A stretch of 64,000 nt of DNA from Papilionanthe hookeriana x Papilionanthe teres (Eukaryota; Streptophyta; Magnoliopsida; Asparagales; Orchidaceae): NCBI GenBank assembly GCA_022702705.1, contig CM040425.1, forward strand, positions 5,658,001-5,722,000. Reading direction: 5' to 3'. The notes beneath the pieces were generated by a model that was not told where the DNA came from, did no database searches, and worked only from the letters and a program-made list of their open reading frames with translations. Numbering within the stretch: position 1 is the first letter of the stretch; each line of letters starts with the position of its first letter. Shown here one piece after another: positions 34,014 to 45,083 of the stretch. The translations under genes and the position numbers were made by a program.

Positions 34014-35680
34014 TTGTTGGATATGACTGAAAAAGATAAATCTTATGGTCCATCAATTGAAAAACCTCCTGAACTTGAGTTAAAACTGCTTCCTGATCAT
34101 TTGAAGTATGTTTTTCTTGGTGAATCCTCAACCTTGCCTGTTATAATTTCCTCTCAATTAACTGAAAAAGAAGAAGAGAGTTTACTTGAAATTCTTAAGA
34201 AGCACAAGAAAGCCTTTGGATGGACAATTGATGATATTAAAGGAATCAGTCCTTCAATTTGTATGCACAGAATTCTTATGGAAGATAATTGCAAATCGCG
34301 GGCTGATCCCCAAAGGAGATTAAATCGTATCATGAAAGAAGTTGTTAAGAAAGAAATTTTAAAGTGGTTGGATGCTGGAATTATCTGACCTATTTCAGAT
34401 AGTGCATGGGTTACTCCTATTCATTGGGTTCCTAAGAAAGGAGGAGTCACTGTGACTGTTAATGAAAAGAATGAAATGATACCAACAAGACAAGTTACAG
34501 AATGACGAATATGCATTGACTACAGAAAATTAAACCTTGCCACAAGGAAAGATCATTTTCCACTCCCTTTTCTAGATCAAATGTTGGATAAACTGGCTGG
34601 GCATAAATACTTTTGTTTTCTGGATGGATATACTGGTTACCACCAAATTCAAATTGCTCCTGAGGATCAAGAGAAAACTACTTTTACCATTCCTTATTGT
34701 GTGTTTGCTTTTAGAAGAATGCCCTTTGGTTTATGTAATGCCCCTGCTACATTTCAGAAATGTTTGATGGCTATTTTTTGTGATTTAATTGAAAAAGGGA
34801 TTAAAGTTTTTATGGATGACTTTTCAGTGTTTGGAATTTCATTTTAATCATTTTTAGAACATCTATCTAAAGTTCTAAAACGATGTGAAGAAACTAATTT
34901 GGTCCTTAATTGGGAAAAATATCAATTTATGGTAGCAGGAGGAATTGTTTTGGGACATCAGATTTCAGAAAAGGGTTTGGAGGTAGATCTTGCAAAAATT
35001 CAAGTTATATCTAATTTACCTTGCCTAACCAATGTAAGGGGAATTAGAAGTTTTTTAGGACATGTTGGATTCTACAGGCGTTACATCAAAGATTTTTCAA
35101 AGATTACAAAACCTTTATGTCGTTTACTGGAAAAGGATGCAATTTTTAATTTTGATGATGATTGTCGTAAAGCCTTTGAAACATTAAAAGAAAAATTAAT
35201 CACTGCACCTGTAATAATTACACCAAATTGGGAAAAACCTTTTGAATTAATGTGTGATGCTAGGGATTATGCTATTGGTGCTGTTTTGGGTCAGAATTAT
35301 GATAAAATTTTCAAAGTAATTTATTATGCTAGTAAAACTCTTAATGAAGCTCAAATTAATTATACCACTACTCAGAAAGAGTTATTAGCTATAGTATTTG
35401 CCTTTGATAAATTTTGATCATAGTTAATTGGAACTAAATGTGTTGTGCATACGGATCATTCTCCTATCAAATACGTAATGAAGAAAAATGATGCAAAATT
35501 GAGACTTATAAGATGGATTCTTCTTTTGCAAGAATTTGATTTTGAGATAGTAGATAGGAAGGGTTCTAATAATCAAATTGCTGATCATTTATCCAGGCTT
35601 GAAATTGAAAATTCTTTTTGTGATATTAAAGAAATTAATGAACATTTTCTGATGAAAAACTGTTCACTGTTAAAGAATGG
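34014..35680 (+). pseudogene. Reverse transcriptase and RNase H of element D
   Basis: RT segments in order: LKYVFLGESSTLP, SICMHRILM, RIMKEVVKKEI, a TGA at about 34386, IPTRQVT with a TGA at about 34503 (a Trp codon in relatives), RICIDYRKLN, FLDGYTGYHQI, MPFGLCNAPATFQ and intact catalytic F-M-D-D (about 34812). A stop follows at about 34845, then the thumb region RSFLGHVGFYRRYIKDFS. RNase H shows CDARDYAIGAV, TTQKELLAIV, then two stops at 35416-35425, and HTDHSPIKY. One frame holds throughout 34014-35650, so damage is almost purely nonsense. Confidence 0.92.
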
Positions 35681-36325
35681 AGTGTTTTGTGGTATGCAGA
35701 CATAGTAAACTTTATTGTTAGTAATATTATACCCTATGGTTTGACATATCATGAAAAGAAGAAATTTTTGTTTGATGCTAAGACTTATTTTTGGGATGAC
35801 CCATTTTTATATAAACAAGGAAAGGATCTTATAATTCGAAGATGTGTACCTTTGGAAGAGACTTATGAAATAATTCAAAAATGTCATGATTTTGATTATG
35901 GGGGACATTTTGGAAGTGATAAAACTGCATATAAAATATTACAATCAGGATTTTATTGGCCTACAATTTTTAAGGATGTGAATGTTTATATTAAAAATTG
36001 TGATAGATGTCAGCGTGTAGGCAATATTTCTAGAAGAAATGTGATGCCCCTCAATTATATGTTGGAAGTTGAGATATTTGATGTTTGGGGATTAGATTTT
36101 ATGGGACCATTTACACCATCCTTCAGAAATGTTTATATTTTGATAGCAGTAGACTATGTTTCCAAATGGATTGAAGCTACTGCTTTACCTCGATGTGATG
36201 CTCAAAGTGTTGCAAAGTTTTTAGAAAAGAATATATTTTGGAGATTTTGAATACCAAGCGTAATCATAACTGATGGGGGAAGTCATTTTAGAAATACAAT
36301 TATTGGGAAATTAGCAAAGAAATAT
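35681..36325 (+). pseudogene. Integrase N-terminus and core of element D, truncated
   Basis: A shift near 35650 leads to this frame. The zinc-binding domain is complete (CHDFDYGGHFGSDK and NCDRCQRVG). The core has the first catalytic Asp in VWGLDFMGPF (about 36090) and, after a TGA at 36248, the second in TDGGSHF (about 36275). It ends at GKLAKKY, where TGATCCATG of element E begins; the catalytic Glu and C-terminus are absent. Confidence 0.9.
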
Positions 36326-36704
36326 TGATCCATGAAAAAAATACCTATTTTTATGTCTTGATTTTTATCAAATTTTTAAAGATATTATGCTTTAATGAAA
36401 GGTATTTTTGTGTTTTGGATGTAGGTGATGCAAAAAATGTTCAAGAAGAAAAAAAGGATAAAAAAGGAGCAAATAGGAGCAAAAATGGAGCCAAAATGCA
36501 AAATTGTTAAAATAATTGGACGTATACTTGCGTAGTACCCCTAGTGTGTAAAATATTTTCCATAAAATTATATTTATATACACTAGCCGCTATTATTATT
36601 TGAGTCAAAGTATTGGCTATAACATATTTTTGATAGCATAAATTACTGCATTGTTTGACGATTGCAAACCAAGTTTTTGGTGCATTGCTGCGGATCGAGG
36701 GTCA
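36326..36704 (+). repeat. 5' LTR of element E, internally deleted (379 bp)
   Basis: TGATCC start and GGGTCA end. It matches the 3' LTR for about 195 bp to AATAATTGG (about 36520), then jumps to the U5 end (ACGTATACTTGCGTAG). About 1.2 kb, judged by the size of related LTRs, is missing, including the GC box and promoter region. Confidence 0.87.
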
Positions 36705-36710
36705 AGTTTT

Positions 36711-36727
36711 TGGCGCCATTGTCGGGG
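36711..36727 (+). promoter_or_regulatory. Primer-binding site, element E (tRNA-Asp)
   Basis: TGGCGCCATTGTCGGGG, two mismatches from the tRNA-Asp complement, 6 bp after the LTR end. A second partial look-alike (TTTTTGGTGCATTGCTG) lies upstream at about 36675. Confidence 0.87.
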
Positions 36728-36884
36728 AGGCAAAATTTATAGATTTTAAATATTTTATTTTATTTATTTCTTTCATTGTCAAAAATATAGAATACAAAAA
36801 CATTTAAAAAACAACAAAAACAAAAATAAAAATAAAAATAATAATAATTTTATTTCTTGTTATTTTACTTTTTATTTACTTTTT

Positions 36885-39000
36885 ATGCGTAGTTCAAGAT
36901 CTGAAGGATTATTACCTTTAGATTCTGAATTAGAAAGAACTGTTAGAAGAATTAAAAAAGGAAAACAAATTGAAAAATATCAAGAGATGGCTAATTTACA
37001 TAATAATTTACAAAATCCAATTGAAATTAATGAACAAAATGTTTACAAACTATTAAGGGATTATGCTAACCCTACAGTTGATCAACTTCATAGTAGTATT
37101 CAAATACCTATTGTAGATGCTAATTCTTTTGAGCTTTAACCGTCTATTATTCAAATGGTTCAAAATAATCAATTTGGGGGAACGCCAAATGAGGATCCAA
37201 ATTTACACCTTGCTAGTTTTTTAGAACTTTGTGCTACCTTTAAATATAACAATGTTTCTGATGATGCTATTAGACTTAGACTCTTTCCTTTTTCTTTAAG
37301 AGATAAAGCAAAAATGTGGTTGAACTCATTAACAACAGTTCTATTAAAACATGAAGTCGAATTGAAATGACACAAAAATTCCTTGCTAAATATTTTTCTC
37401 CTTCTAAAACTGCTAAATTGAGAAATGTTATTACTTCATTTAGTCAATTTGACGGGGAGAAAATTTATGAAACTTGGGAAAGATATAAAGAACTATTAAG
37501 AAAATGTCCTCATCATGCTTTACCTGATTGGTTAATAATTCAAACATTTTATAACGGACTACTTGGATCACTTAAATCAATTATTGATGCTGTTGTTGGA
37601 GGTTCTTTAATGGCTAAATCATTTGAAGAAGCTTATACTTTAATTGAAGAAATGGCTAACAATAATTTTCAATGACCTTCTGAAAGGATTAATCCTAAAA
37701 GAATGGCAAGTATTCATGATAACGAAGCCTTTTCTATCTTAGCTTCACAAGTAGCTGCAATATCTAAGAAATTAGATAATTTTTCTATCAATATATCACA
37801 TAACAATTCTACTAATATTGAAGATTCTCAAACTATTGAAACTTTACAAGCTATTGCTAGTAAAAATAACCCTTATTCCAAAATCACCCTAATTTTAACT
37901 GGAATAATTCACAACAACAATGGGGTAATAATCAATCTCATCCAACTAACAATTAGAACAATCAGGTAAATTCAAACTATAAACCACCTGAATTTAATAA
38001 TCAACAGAAAAAGTTATCTATAGAAGAATTAATTTTACAACTAAGTAATCAATTACAAAATCAAAACACTGCTATTCGTAATATTGAGAGTCAAATGGGA
38101 CAAATTGCTAATTTAATTAATTACAGACCTCCAGAAACACTTCCTAGTAATGTTGAAGTCAATCCAAAAGAAACTGGAAAAGAACATGAACATGTTATAG
38201 CTGTGCAACTTAGAAGTGGAATGGAATTAAAAGAAAGAATGCAGAATGAAATTGAAAATGAGATTGAGGTTGAAGAGATTGAAAACCTCAAGAAACTCCT
38301 TCTCCTAGTCAACATCAGACTGTTATTTCTATTAATGTGGAAGTTGAAAAACCACCACCACCTTTTCCTCAAAGACTAAATCAGCAGAAGCTTGATCATC
38401 ATTTTTCTAAGTTCTTTGAAATTTTTAAGAAACTTACCATTAACATACCTTTTGCTGAAGTTTTGGAACAAATGCCAACTTATGCAAAATTTATGAAGGA
38501 TATTTTAAGTAAGAAACGAAAATTTGAAGCTTTTGAAACTGTTGCATTAAGTGAAGAATGTAGTGCAATAATTCAAAAGAAATTACCTTAGAAAATTAAA
38601 GATCCTAGAAGTTTTACTATACCTTGTGTTATTGGAGAAAAATTTTGTGGAAAAGCTTTATGTGATTTAGGAGTAAGTATTAATCTCATGCCAATTTCTA
38701 TTTTTCGAAGGTTGGATTTAGGAGAGATTACTCCCACCACTGTAACCCTTCAGTTAGCTGATAGATCTATCACCTACCCTAAAGGAGTTATAGAGGATGT
38801 TCTTGTTAAAGTGGATAAATTTATTTTCCCTGTGAATTTCATTGTACTTGATATGGAAGAAGATAAAGAAATACCAATTATTTTAGGGAGACCTTTTCTA
38901 GCTACTGGATGAGCTATGATTGATGTGCAAAAAGGAGAATTAACTATGAGAGTTAATGATCAAGAGATTAAATTCAATGTTCTTAAATCAATGAAGTACC
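36885..39000 (+). pseudogene. gag and protease of element E
   Basis: Starts at ATG 36885 (MRSSRSEGLLPLDSELERT). There is a TAA at 37137, then the gag core (HLASFLELCATFKYNN, FPFSLRDKAKMWLNSL), a shift near 37360, KELLRKCPHH, GGSLMAKSFEEAY, and a TGA at about 37674 where relatives have Trp. Shifts occur near 37960 and 38330. The spacer EVEKPPPPFPQRL is followed by protease: the TAG at 38589 precedes CDLGVSINLMP, so the usual D-x-G-A-S reads D-L-G-V-S (about 38670), and then PIILGRPFLAT with a TGA at 38910. Confidence 0.92.
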
Positions 39001-40890
39001 CTGATAAAGAAAAATGTTATCGAATGGATATTATTGATTATATAATTGAAAAACATTATCAAGAAAGATGTAAAGTCATTTCTGAAGAAAAAATTGAATT
39101 ATTAACTGATGAAAATGAAGAACTAAAAGAAGAAGAATTATCCACAGAAACTCATTATATTAAAGATAACTGGGAAATTTTGGACATAACACAAAATGAT
39201 TTACTTTTACCCTCAATTAAAAAAGCCCATGAACTGGAATTAAAAATGTTACCTGCACATTTAAAGTATGCTTTTCTTGGAAATTCATTAACTTTACCTG
39301 TTATTATTTCTTCTAAACTAAGTTTAGATCAAGAAGAAAAACTGATAGGAGTGTTAACAAATTATAAGAAAGCTTTTCGTTGGACTATTACTGATATAAG
39401 AGGAATAAGCCCTTCTATCTGTATGCATAGAATTTTAATGGAAGAAGATTTTAAACCTACTATTGAACCTCAAAGAAGATTAAATCCTATCATGAAAGAG
39501 GTTGTTAAAAAAGAAATTTTAAAATTGTTAGATGTTGGAATTATTTATCCTATTTCGAATAGCCAATGGGTAAGTCCTATTCATTGTGTTCCGAAGAAAA
39601 GAGGCGTAACTATCATTGTCATTGATAAAAATGAACTAATTCCTACAAGACAAGTTACTGGATAGCGAATTTTTATTGATTATCGAAAATTAAATGATGC
39701 CACTAGAAATGATCATTTTCCTTTAGTTTTCTTAGATCAAATGCTTGATAAATTAGATGGACACTCATATATCTGTTTTCTGGATGGATATTCTGGTTAT
39801 CATCAATTACCTGTCGCTCCTGAGGACCAAGAGAAAACAACATTTACAAGTCCTTATGGAACATTTGCGTTTAGAAGAATGTCTTTCGGTTTATGTAATG
39901 CACCTGCAACTTTTCAAAGATGTATGATGTCAATATTTTGTGATGTGATTGACAAAGGAATTGAAATATTTATGGACGATTTTTCAGTCTTTAGAACTTC
40001 TTTTGAATCTTGTTTGGAAAATATTTCCAAAGTTACGAAAAGATGTGAAGAAACAAATTTAGTTCGAACTGGGAAAAATGTCAATTTATAGTCACAGAAG
40101 GCATTGCACTTGGTCACAAAATTTCACAAAAAGGGATGGAAGTTGATCAAGCAAAAGTGAAAATTATTGCTGAACTGCAACCACCTACTACTGTTACTGA
40201 TGTGAGAAGTTTTCTGGGTCATGCTGGATTTTATAGAAGATATATAAAGGATTTTTCTAAAATTGCTAAACCTCTTAGTCATTTATTGGAAAAAGAAGCT
40301 AAATTTGAATTTAATGAAGATTGTATTAATGCTTTCAATATTTTAAAAGAAAAATTAATAACTACACCTATAATTATTGCACCTAATTGGAATAAACCCT
40401 TTGAATTAATGTGTGATGCAAGTGATTTTGCAATTGGAGCTGTATCGGGAAAAAAATATGAGAAAATTTTCAAAGTTATACATTATGCTAGTAAAACTCT
40501 TTCTGAAACTCAAAGAAATTACACTACTACTGAGAAAGAGCTTTTAGCTATAGTCTATGCCTTTGATAAATTTAGACCTTATCTTCTTGGTACCAAATGC
40601 ATAGTTCGTACTGATCATTCCGCTATTAAATATTTAATGACAAAAAAAGATGTTAAGCCTAGACTGATAAGAAGGGTTTTACTTCTACAAGAATTTGATT
40701 TTCAAATAGTGGATAGAAAAGGATCTGATAACTAAATTGCTGATCATTTATCTAGAATTAAGAATGATATCATTACTGAGGAAAATATAAATGAGAAATT
40801 TCCTGATGAACATTTATATGTTATTCAAGGATGCCAAACACCTTGGTATGCGGATATAGTTAACTATTTAGTTAGCCATATTCTACCTTA
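39001..40890 (+). pseudogene. Reverse transcriptase and RNase H of element E
   Basis: Acidic linker, then LKYAFLGNSLTLP, SICMHRILM, RRLNPIMKEVV and IPTRQVTG. A TAG at 39663 stands where relatives have the Trp of W-R-I. FLDGYSGYHQL, MSFGLCNAPATFQRCM and an intact F-M-D-D catalytic loop (about 39975) follow. A shift near 40070 enters the thumb region (RSFLGHAGFYRRYIKDFS). RNase H has CDASDFAIGAV, TTEKELLAIV and RTDHSAIKYL, with a TAA at about 40733 followed by the ADHLSR end. The RT active site is preserved but the frame is broken. Confidence 0.92.
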
Positions 40891-42131
40891 TGGATTGAAT
40901 AACAAATATATTAAGAAATTTAAAAATGATGCTAAATCTTATATTTGGGAAGATCCTTATTTATTTGAATTAGGAAGAGATTCTGTAATTCGAAGATGTG
41001 TACCTTATGAAAAAACTTTTGCTATTATTCGAAAATGCCATGACTCCGATTTTGGAGGACACTTTGGAGTAGATAAAACTGCATTTAAAATTTTAAATTC
41101 ATGATTTTATTGGCCTATCTTGTTCAAAGATGTGAGACATTATGTGAAAGCATGTGATCAATGTCAAAGGATGGGAAATATATCTAGAAAATATGAAATG
41201 CATTTAAACTATATATTGGAAGTTGAAATTTTTGATATATGGGGTTTAAACTTTATGGGACCATTTGTACCATCATCTGAAAAAAATTATATTTTATTAG
41301 CAGTTGATTATATTTCAAAGTTGATTGAAGCTGTAGCTTTACCTAACTGTGATTCCAAAAGTGTTTCAAAATTTTAAAAGAAAATGATTTTTTCAAGATA
41401 TGGAATGCCTAAGGTAATTATCACAGATGGTGGAAGTCATTTTAGAAATATAGGAATTCAATTATTACTGGACAAATTTGGAATCAAACACAGAATTGCA
41501 ACTGCGTATCACCCTCAAACAAGTGGAATAGCTGGAGTATCAAACAGAGAAATTAAAAGAATTTTAGAGAAGACTGTTAATCCTAAAAGAATTGATTGGG
41601 TTAATAGACTTGATTCTGCATTATGGACTTATATAACAGCTTATAGGACACCAATCGGAATGTCACCTTACCGGTTAATTTATGGTAAACATTGTCACTT
41701 ACCTGTTGAACTTGAACATAAAGCTTATTGGGCGATAAAGGAGTTTAATTTTGATTTGAATACTGCAGGAGAAAAATGATTATTACAATTAAATGAGATG
41801 GATGAAATAAGAAATGAATCATATGAAAATGTAAAAATTTATAAAGAGAAAATGAAGATGTTACATGATAAAAAGATTTCAGGAAAAAATTTTCGAGCCT
41901 GGACAAGAAGTATTATTATTTAATACTCGTTTAAGACTTTTTCCTGGAAAATTAAGATCTAAATGGATGGGACCATATATAATTGAGAAAGTATACCATT
42001 ATGGAGCTGTGGATATTAAAGACCCCAAAATAGGAAAAATATTTAAAGTTAACAGATTAAGACTGAAGCCTTATTTGGGAGACATTAAAATGACTTATAA
42101 AGAGACTTACGAGTTGAGTCTACCTGATTGA
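40891..42131 (+). pseudogene. Integrase of element E
   Basis: The zinc-binding domain is complete (CHDSDFGGHFGVDK, ACDQCQRMG) apart from a TGA at 41102. The core has Asp in IWGLNFMGPF (about 41240) and in TDGGSHF (about 41425), but the third catalytic residue is changed: where A, B and F have A-E or V-E before the SN motif, E reads G-I-A-G-V-S-N (about 41530), Glu to Gly. Other breaks are a TAA near 41376, a TGA near 41777 and a shift near 41860. The C-terminus (GKLRSKWMGPY, KETYELSLPD) ends at TGA 42129. Confidence 0.92.
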
Positions 42132-42140
42132 AGACTTAAT

Positions 42141-42190
42141 TAGGTCGGGCTGACGACGTTAAACCAAGCGCTTTGTGGAAGGTAACCCAT
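42141..42190 (+). promoter_or_regulatory. Conserved post-pol block (element E)
   Basis: GCTGACGACGTTAAACCAAG, GCGCTTT, then GG-AGG-AACCCAT, 10 nt after the pol stop. It matches blocks in A and F almost base for base, while flanks differ. Confidence 0.85.
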
Positions 42191-42504
42191 AATTATTTTT
42201 GTGTGTTTTTACATTTTTAATGTAAGGTAATGCCTCGGTCTTGATTAATTTTATATAACTTTAGAAAATTGGACGCTAACAAGTCTTCATTGACTTTAGC
42301 TAAAAATTATCTCGAAGTATATAAAGTTTGGACTTTGGATCACTCCATTTCATATGTGAGTAAAAAGGAGATCAAGTTAACCTTCATTATGATTGTTTAT
42401 AATTTGTGTTACTAAGTCTATATTGATCTTACCATTCTAATTTACCTATTTTGGAGAACGAAACCTTGAAATTTGACGATAGGCGAAACGAAGTCGAACA
42501 TGGT
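42191..42504 (+). other. Leader between pol and the first GC box (element E)
   Basis: AT-rich, no ORF. I see no other signal than its constant position between the post-pol block and the GC box. Confidence 0.4.
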
Positions 42505-42606
42505 TCCGGCGCCTAGGTGCCGAAATTTGGCGCCTAAGCGCTAGAGTAAAACTGTGTATCGATGGGTCCGGCGCCTAGGCACTAGATTTGACTCCTAAGT
42601 GCCACA
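42505..42606 (+). promoter_or_regulatory. Paired GC palindromes before ORF3 (element E)
   Basis: Two pairs of GGCGCCTAGGCGCC-like palindromes: GGCGCCTAGGTGCC with GGCGCCTAAGCGC about 24 nt later (42507-42542), then GGCGCCTAGGCAC with a degenerate CTCCTAAGTGCC (42570-42603). The nearest ORF3 ATG is 151 nt downstream. Confidence 0.75.
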
Positions 42607-42756
42607 GTTATTGGATCGTGTAAAAACTGAAAATTTTCAGTTTTTCACACAATTTTCTCCTTTAAATTACCCCCATCTTCGTCCCCAATCCCTAAGCAAT
42701 CAAAATTACAACCTAGACACTTCATTCTTGAGAGATTAGAGAGGATTTTTGAAGAA

Positions 42757-43114
42757 ATGGAGAGAAGAAATCTTGGAGAAGAAGCTAGAGACAAAGGTTC
42801 AAAGGATCCTCAACCCTACTTCAATGGTTTTATCGCTGTAAGTTTGGAGAAATTCAAGTCGTCTAGATAAATTTGAAGCAGAATTAAAAATTATTGGAGA
42901 TCACCTCCATGAGATGTATCATCAAATTGAATATCTGGAATGGCAGGTGAAGCTTCAATTTGATCATCTAGCGGCTTATCAAGATGCTCAAGTGGAGATA
43001 TATATGAAGAACAAATGGATCGATGAGAAAACGACTACGAATTTTCCGATGACGTTAGTATTCTTCCCAAGTAGGCCTAGTAATCTTCCTTGTGAAGAGA
43101 ATGGAAATTTCTAA
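42757..43114 (+). pseudogene. ORF3 remnant of element E
   Basis: An ATG at 42757 opens a 37-codon frame (MERRNLGEEARDKG) ending at about 42870. A different frame then continues to 43114 with YHQIEYLEWQVKLQFDHLAA and KWIDEKTTTNF. This second part aligns with the C-terminus of ORF3 in F (FDHIDWRMKEHFDH, GWINEESHREF) and A. The central plant-transposon-protein region is missing, so E appears to have lost most of ORF3 while keeping its leader and end. Confidence 0.6.
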
Positions 43115-43520
43115 TTTTAAGATTAGATAGTTATTGTGGTGTGATCTAGACTTTTATTAGTGTGTCGTTGTATCGATTTAGTAAATTGAATGTGTTGTTG
43201 GTGTGTTTGATTTTATGTTCAATGTGAGTTGTATTTGCTTTGAAATTGTGTAGTTTAATTGTTTGTTAGGACTTGAATCATATTACTATACTTATCTGTA
43301 TTGTATTGAGCCAAAATTGAAGATTATGAATGGAATTAGAAGAGATTGATTTAAACCTTGTGTTTAACTGGTGGATTTAATCTTTAATTATTAAAATTTT
43401 TGGGAAATAATTCGGAAGTTGGAAATTGAAGCACTACTCTAATATGAGTAATTGGAAGTTGAATTTATGAGTTTTGGTGGAAAATAAAATTTTTAAAGTG
43501 ATTTTTGTGAATGGTGAGTC
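43115..43520 (+). other. Spacer between ORF3 and the second GC box (element E)
   Basis: T-rich, no supported ORF. It matches the position of 62600-62998 in F. Confidence 0.45.
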
Positions 43521-43558
43521 TAGCGCCTAGGTGCCAGAATTCGGCGCCTAGGCGCCGG
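43521..43558 (+). promoter_or_regulatory. Paired GC palindromes before ORF4 (element E)
   Basis: AGCGCCTAGGTGCC and GGCGCCTAGGCGCC (a perfect palindrome) separated by AGAATTC, 366 nt before the ORF4 ATG. Same sequence family as the boxes at 42505 and in this element's 3' LTR. Confidence 0.78.
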
Positions 43559-43923
43559 TTCCGCCTGCTTACCTAAAATTAGCATTTAAATCCCATTAGC
43601 CATGGTTGACGCCTAAGCTTCATCTGATTCCTCTTTTTTGCGAAAATACACCCCCTAGATCCATCTTGAGGTCAATACATCAAGTTTTTGAGCCCGAAAT
43701 TACTTGATTTCTTCATCTTGAGGTCTGATCTACCTTCTAATCCATTTATTTTTTATTGTTACCATAGTTTTTCCTATTTTTTGCTAAAAACCAAAAATTT
43801 TGAGAAAAATTTTGATTTTTAGAGTTTCTCCATGGATTTTGTAACTCATTTTAAGTTTCTTAAGCTTAAAAAGAGTTTAAATATTTGATTCCTAAATTTA
43901 TTTGTGTTTTATTTCACGTTTAG

Positions 43924-45083
43924 ATGGCACCAAAATCTAAGCAAGGAAAGGCACGAGAAAATTTTGACTGTAGCAAGTTTTTGACTGCGGCAGCGCATTT
44001 TCGTTATCACGAATTTGCGACGTCAAGAAAGTTTATCTCGGAGCGCAGTTTTTGCATTCCTGGTGAAATGATCGAGAACACAATCGTTGCACACAACTGG
44101 AAATGATTCTGTTATTTCACTGTTGTGTCGTTATTCCTATTGTACGCGAGTTTTATGCTAAATTTTTTGATGCGGAAGACTACAAAGTCTTCGTTAGAGG
44201 TGTCGTAGTAGGATTTACTCCGGAACGGATCAATATTTTCTACGGCCTGCCACCTACCATCGAGTGCTACTATTCTGGTTTATCTCCATGTGAGGGAGAT
44301 CTTGAGATGATTATTGCATATCTGACTGATGGCACCGGAGCTTGGAAGATCCGGAACGACAAACGGGTAAACTTCAAATCTTCTAAGCTAAATCGTATTT
44401 CAAAGGTATGGAATTATTTTATTTCTGCTAGACTTCTACCTTCCAACCACCTGAGTGAAGTTACAAGAGATCGAGCTATCCTGAACTACTGCATTCAGGA
44501 GAGGAAGCCGATATATGTTCGCAGTATTATTTATGATTCAGTGGAATCGATTGCTAGATCCAGCACTTCTGTGGGATTAGGATTCCCATCCTTGATTCAT
44601 TCTTTATGCTTGAGCAATGGAGTTTTTGCTGATATATCAAAGGAGAAGTTGAAGACTACAAAGCCAATTGGGCAGGAGAGTGTTAGCATTTATGATCGTC
44701 TTCGAGGGAAGAGATCTACTGGTCCTTCTACTTCTGTACCTACTCTAGGTAGAGCTTCTACTTCTAGACTTTCTACTTCTACTGCTGAGCCACCATCTAG
44801 TTTATGGGAATCGATGCATGATCAATTTCTGGAGCAGCAGAATGAGCTATTTCTAACTCACTGCAGAGTAGATACTATAGACAAGAAGATTGATCATTTA
44901 TCTGAGTTTACCCAAAGGAAAAGTGAGTATGATGCTGAGTATTCAGAGTCTTTAGTGAGATTCTTGAAGGGTGAGCATGATGTTAAGTTTCCTACCTGTC
45001 CTAAATTTTCACCGTATGTTGATCCAAAGGATGTGGAGTTTTCTTTTGGTGATGAAGATGACGAGGCTATAAATAGTGATTAG
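43924..45083 (+). pseudogene. ORF4 of element E, plant transposon-protein-like
   Basis: Starts MAPKSKQ, directly after a TTTAG acceptor-like site (43919-43923), matching the MAPQEKR start of ORF4 in F. One frame break at about 44100 splits a 60-codon N-terminal part from a 326-codon part. The region VVIPIVREFY, FVRGVVVGFTPERINIFYGLP, GAWKIRNDKRV and WNYFISARLLP matches F ORF4 and the 'putative plant transposon protein' family. The C-terminal third has a Ser/Thr-rich stretch (STGPSTSVPTLGRASTS), a likely coiled coil (FLEQQNELF to EFTQRKSEY) and an acidic end (FSFGDEDDEA). No signal peptide or membrane segment is evident, so nothing supports an envelope role. Base composition is less AT-rich than gag-pol. 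Function unknown. Confidence 0.8.

Larger units (their letters stand above)
29713..36325 (+). mobile_element. Element D: Athila-like, cut inside integrase by E
   Basis: LTR 29713-31521 (TGAT...ATCA), diverged primer site 31528-31547, then a gag-protease-RT-RNase H-integrase polyprotein from 31651. Most of it lies in one frame, with shifts near 33700 and 35650 and many stop codons. The sequence stops inside integrase at 36325, where the LTR of E starts. ORF3 and the 3' LTR of D are not in the window. Confidence 0.88.

Noticed and set aside
43924..45083. Calling ORF3/ORF4 an envelope gene
   Set aside because: They sit in the envelope position, but no signal peptide, membrane helix or cleavage site is evident, so only the transposon-protein family resemblance is claimed.
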